Assembly (NCBI RefSeq): GCF_001531445.1
Contig: NZ_LQYA01000195.1
Coordinates: 20,230 to 60,685, forward strand
DNA: 40,456 bases
DNA from: Sporosarcina koreensis
GTDB taxonomy: Bacteria; Bacillota; Bacilli; Bacillales_A; Planococcaceae
Reading direction: 5' to 3'
A program made the translations under genes and the position numbers. The notes beneath the pieces are model-generated. The model did not search any database, was not told the origin of the DNA, and was given only the letters and a program-made list of their open reading frames with translations. Below are positions 40,265 to 40,456 of this stretch, one piece after another (positions within the stretch are counted from its first letter, which is position 1; each line of letters starts with the position of its first letter).

Positions 40265-40306
40265 GAAAAAGCGATTTGCAGAAGATAATCTGCAAATCGC
40301 TTTTTT
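40265..40306 (+). terminator. Rho-independent terminator after yhgE
   Basis: A perfect stem AAAAAGCGATTTGCAGA with TCTGCAAATCGCTTTTT around a 6-nt loop, followed by T residues; the A-run on the 5' side could also make it work in reverse. Confidence 0.93.
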
Positions 40307-40314
40307 AGTATGGT

Positions 40315-40456
40315 GCGCCCAAAGTGAAGGTGCCTGCGTCCAAATCGAGCAGTTGCACGTCCAAAGTGAAGGTGCCCGCGTCCAAATCGAGCAGTTGCGC
40401 GTCCGAAGTGAAGGTGCCCGCGTCCAAATCGAGCAGTTGCGCGCCCAAAGCGAAGG
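40315..40456. repeat. Tandem repeat, 42-bp dimeric unit of 21-bp halves, running off the window
   Basis: Half-units of 21 bp start at 40315, 40336, 40357, 40378, 40399, 40420 and 40441. All begin with a form of GCGTCCAAA, then alternate between tails GTGAAGGTGCCC and TCGAGCAGTTGC, so the full unit is 42 bp. Copies differ by only one to three bases. One plus-strand frame is open throughout but has no start codon inside the window. The array continues past the window end. Confidence 0.95.

Noticed and set aside
40315..40456. Coding sequence with a 14-residue repeat
   Set aside because: A frame is open on both strands, but the plus frame has an in-frame stop just before the array and no start codon, and the region follows a strong terminator.

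Overview
The window looks like a chromosomal segment of a low- to mid-GC Gram-positive member of the Bacillales, most like Planococcaceae (Sporosarcina-type). The reasons are AGGAGG-type ribosome-binding sites with several TTG starts, Rho-independent terminators, an S-box (SAM-I) riboswitch on metNIQ, a CcpA-type cre site, a yhgD/yhgE-like pair, and proteins that match Bacillus families end to end. The genus is an inference from memory; no search was run.

Layout. (1) 1-3320: molybdenum cofactor operon moeA(partial)-mobB-moaE-moaD-mobA-moaA, mostly with overlapping or abutting genes. (2) 3612-4592: a D-2-hydroxyacid dehydrogenase. (3) 4767-7721: CstA-type transporter, a small protein ending in RCC, and a cysteine-free ArsA/Get3-like ATPase. 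(4) 7780-17545: histidine utilisation genes in two blocks (hutG, and hutU-hutI followed by a YjiH-type membrane protein). Between them lie a divergent AraC-type regulator with a degenerate receiver, an AT-rich nucleotidyltransferase gene, and a divergent ECF S-component/pyridoxal kinase pair. (5) 17693-23204: a SEC-C/TPR protein, an AIM24-like protein, and a TetR regulator divergent from a DHA2 efflux pump. (6) 23291-27402: lysine degradation (cre site, aldehyde dehydrogenase, L-lysine 6-dehydrogenase, glutaryl-CoA-dehydrogenase-like enzyme). (7) 27468-31584, minus strand: SAM-riboswitch-controlled metN-metI-metQ with an M20 amidohydrolase at the end. (8) 31793-33749: a PlsC-type acyltransferase and a lipoprotein serpin. 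(9) 33760-36130: a promoter, a 40-codon ORF, a terminator, a repeat element and an ABC-F ATPase. (10) 36167-37339: DUF2089-SHOCT-membrane protein operon. (11) 37380-40306: a TetR regulator and a YhgE/Pip-type membrane protein, each preceded by a copy of the same 23-bp dyad. (12) 40315 to the end: a tandem repeat.

Three things stand out. First, the cstA operon encodes a small protein whose Arg-Cys-Cys end resembles that of the E. coli CstA/BtsT partners YbdD/YjiX, beside an ArsA-like ATPase with no cysteines, so neither arsenite binding nor a Get3-type zinc clasp is possible. Second, four separate intergenic regions carry degenerate tandem arrays with a 20-21-bp period (two helical turns). Each has its own short conserved head and a more variable tail, as if one architecture had been built from unrelated sequences. 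Third, there are several concrete regulatory elements: an S-box with terminator, a duplicated TetR-type operator, a possible attenuated leader before the ABC-F gene, and a cluster of hairpins inside the lysine operon. No rRNA, tRNA, insertion sequence, prophage or CRISPR array was seen.
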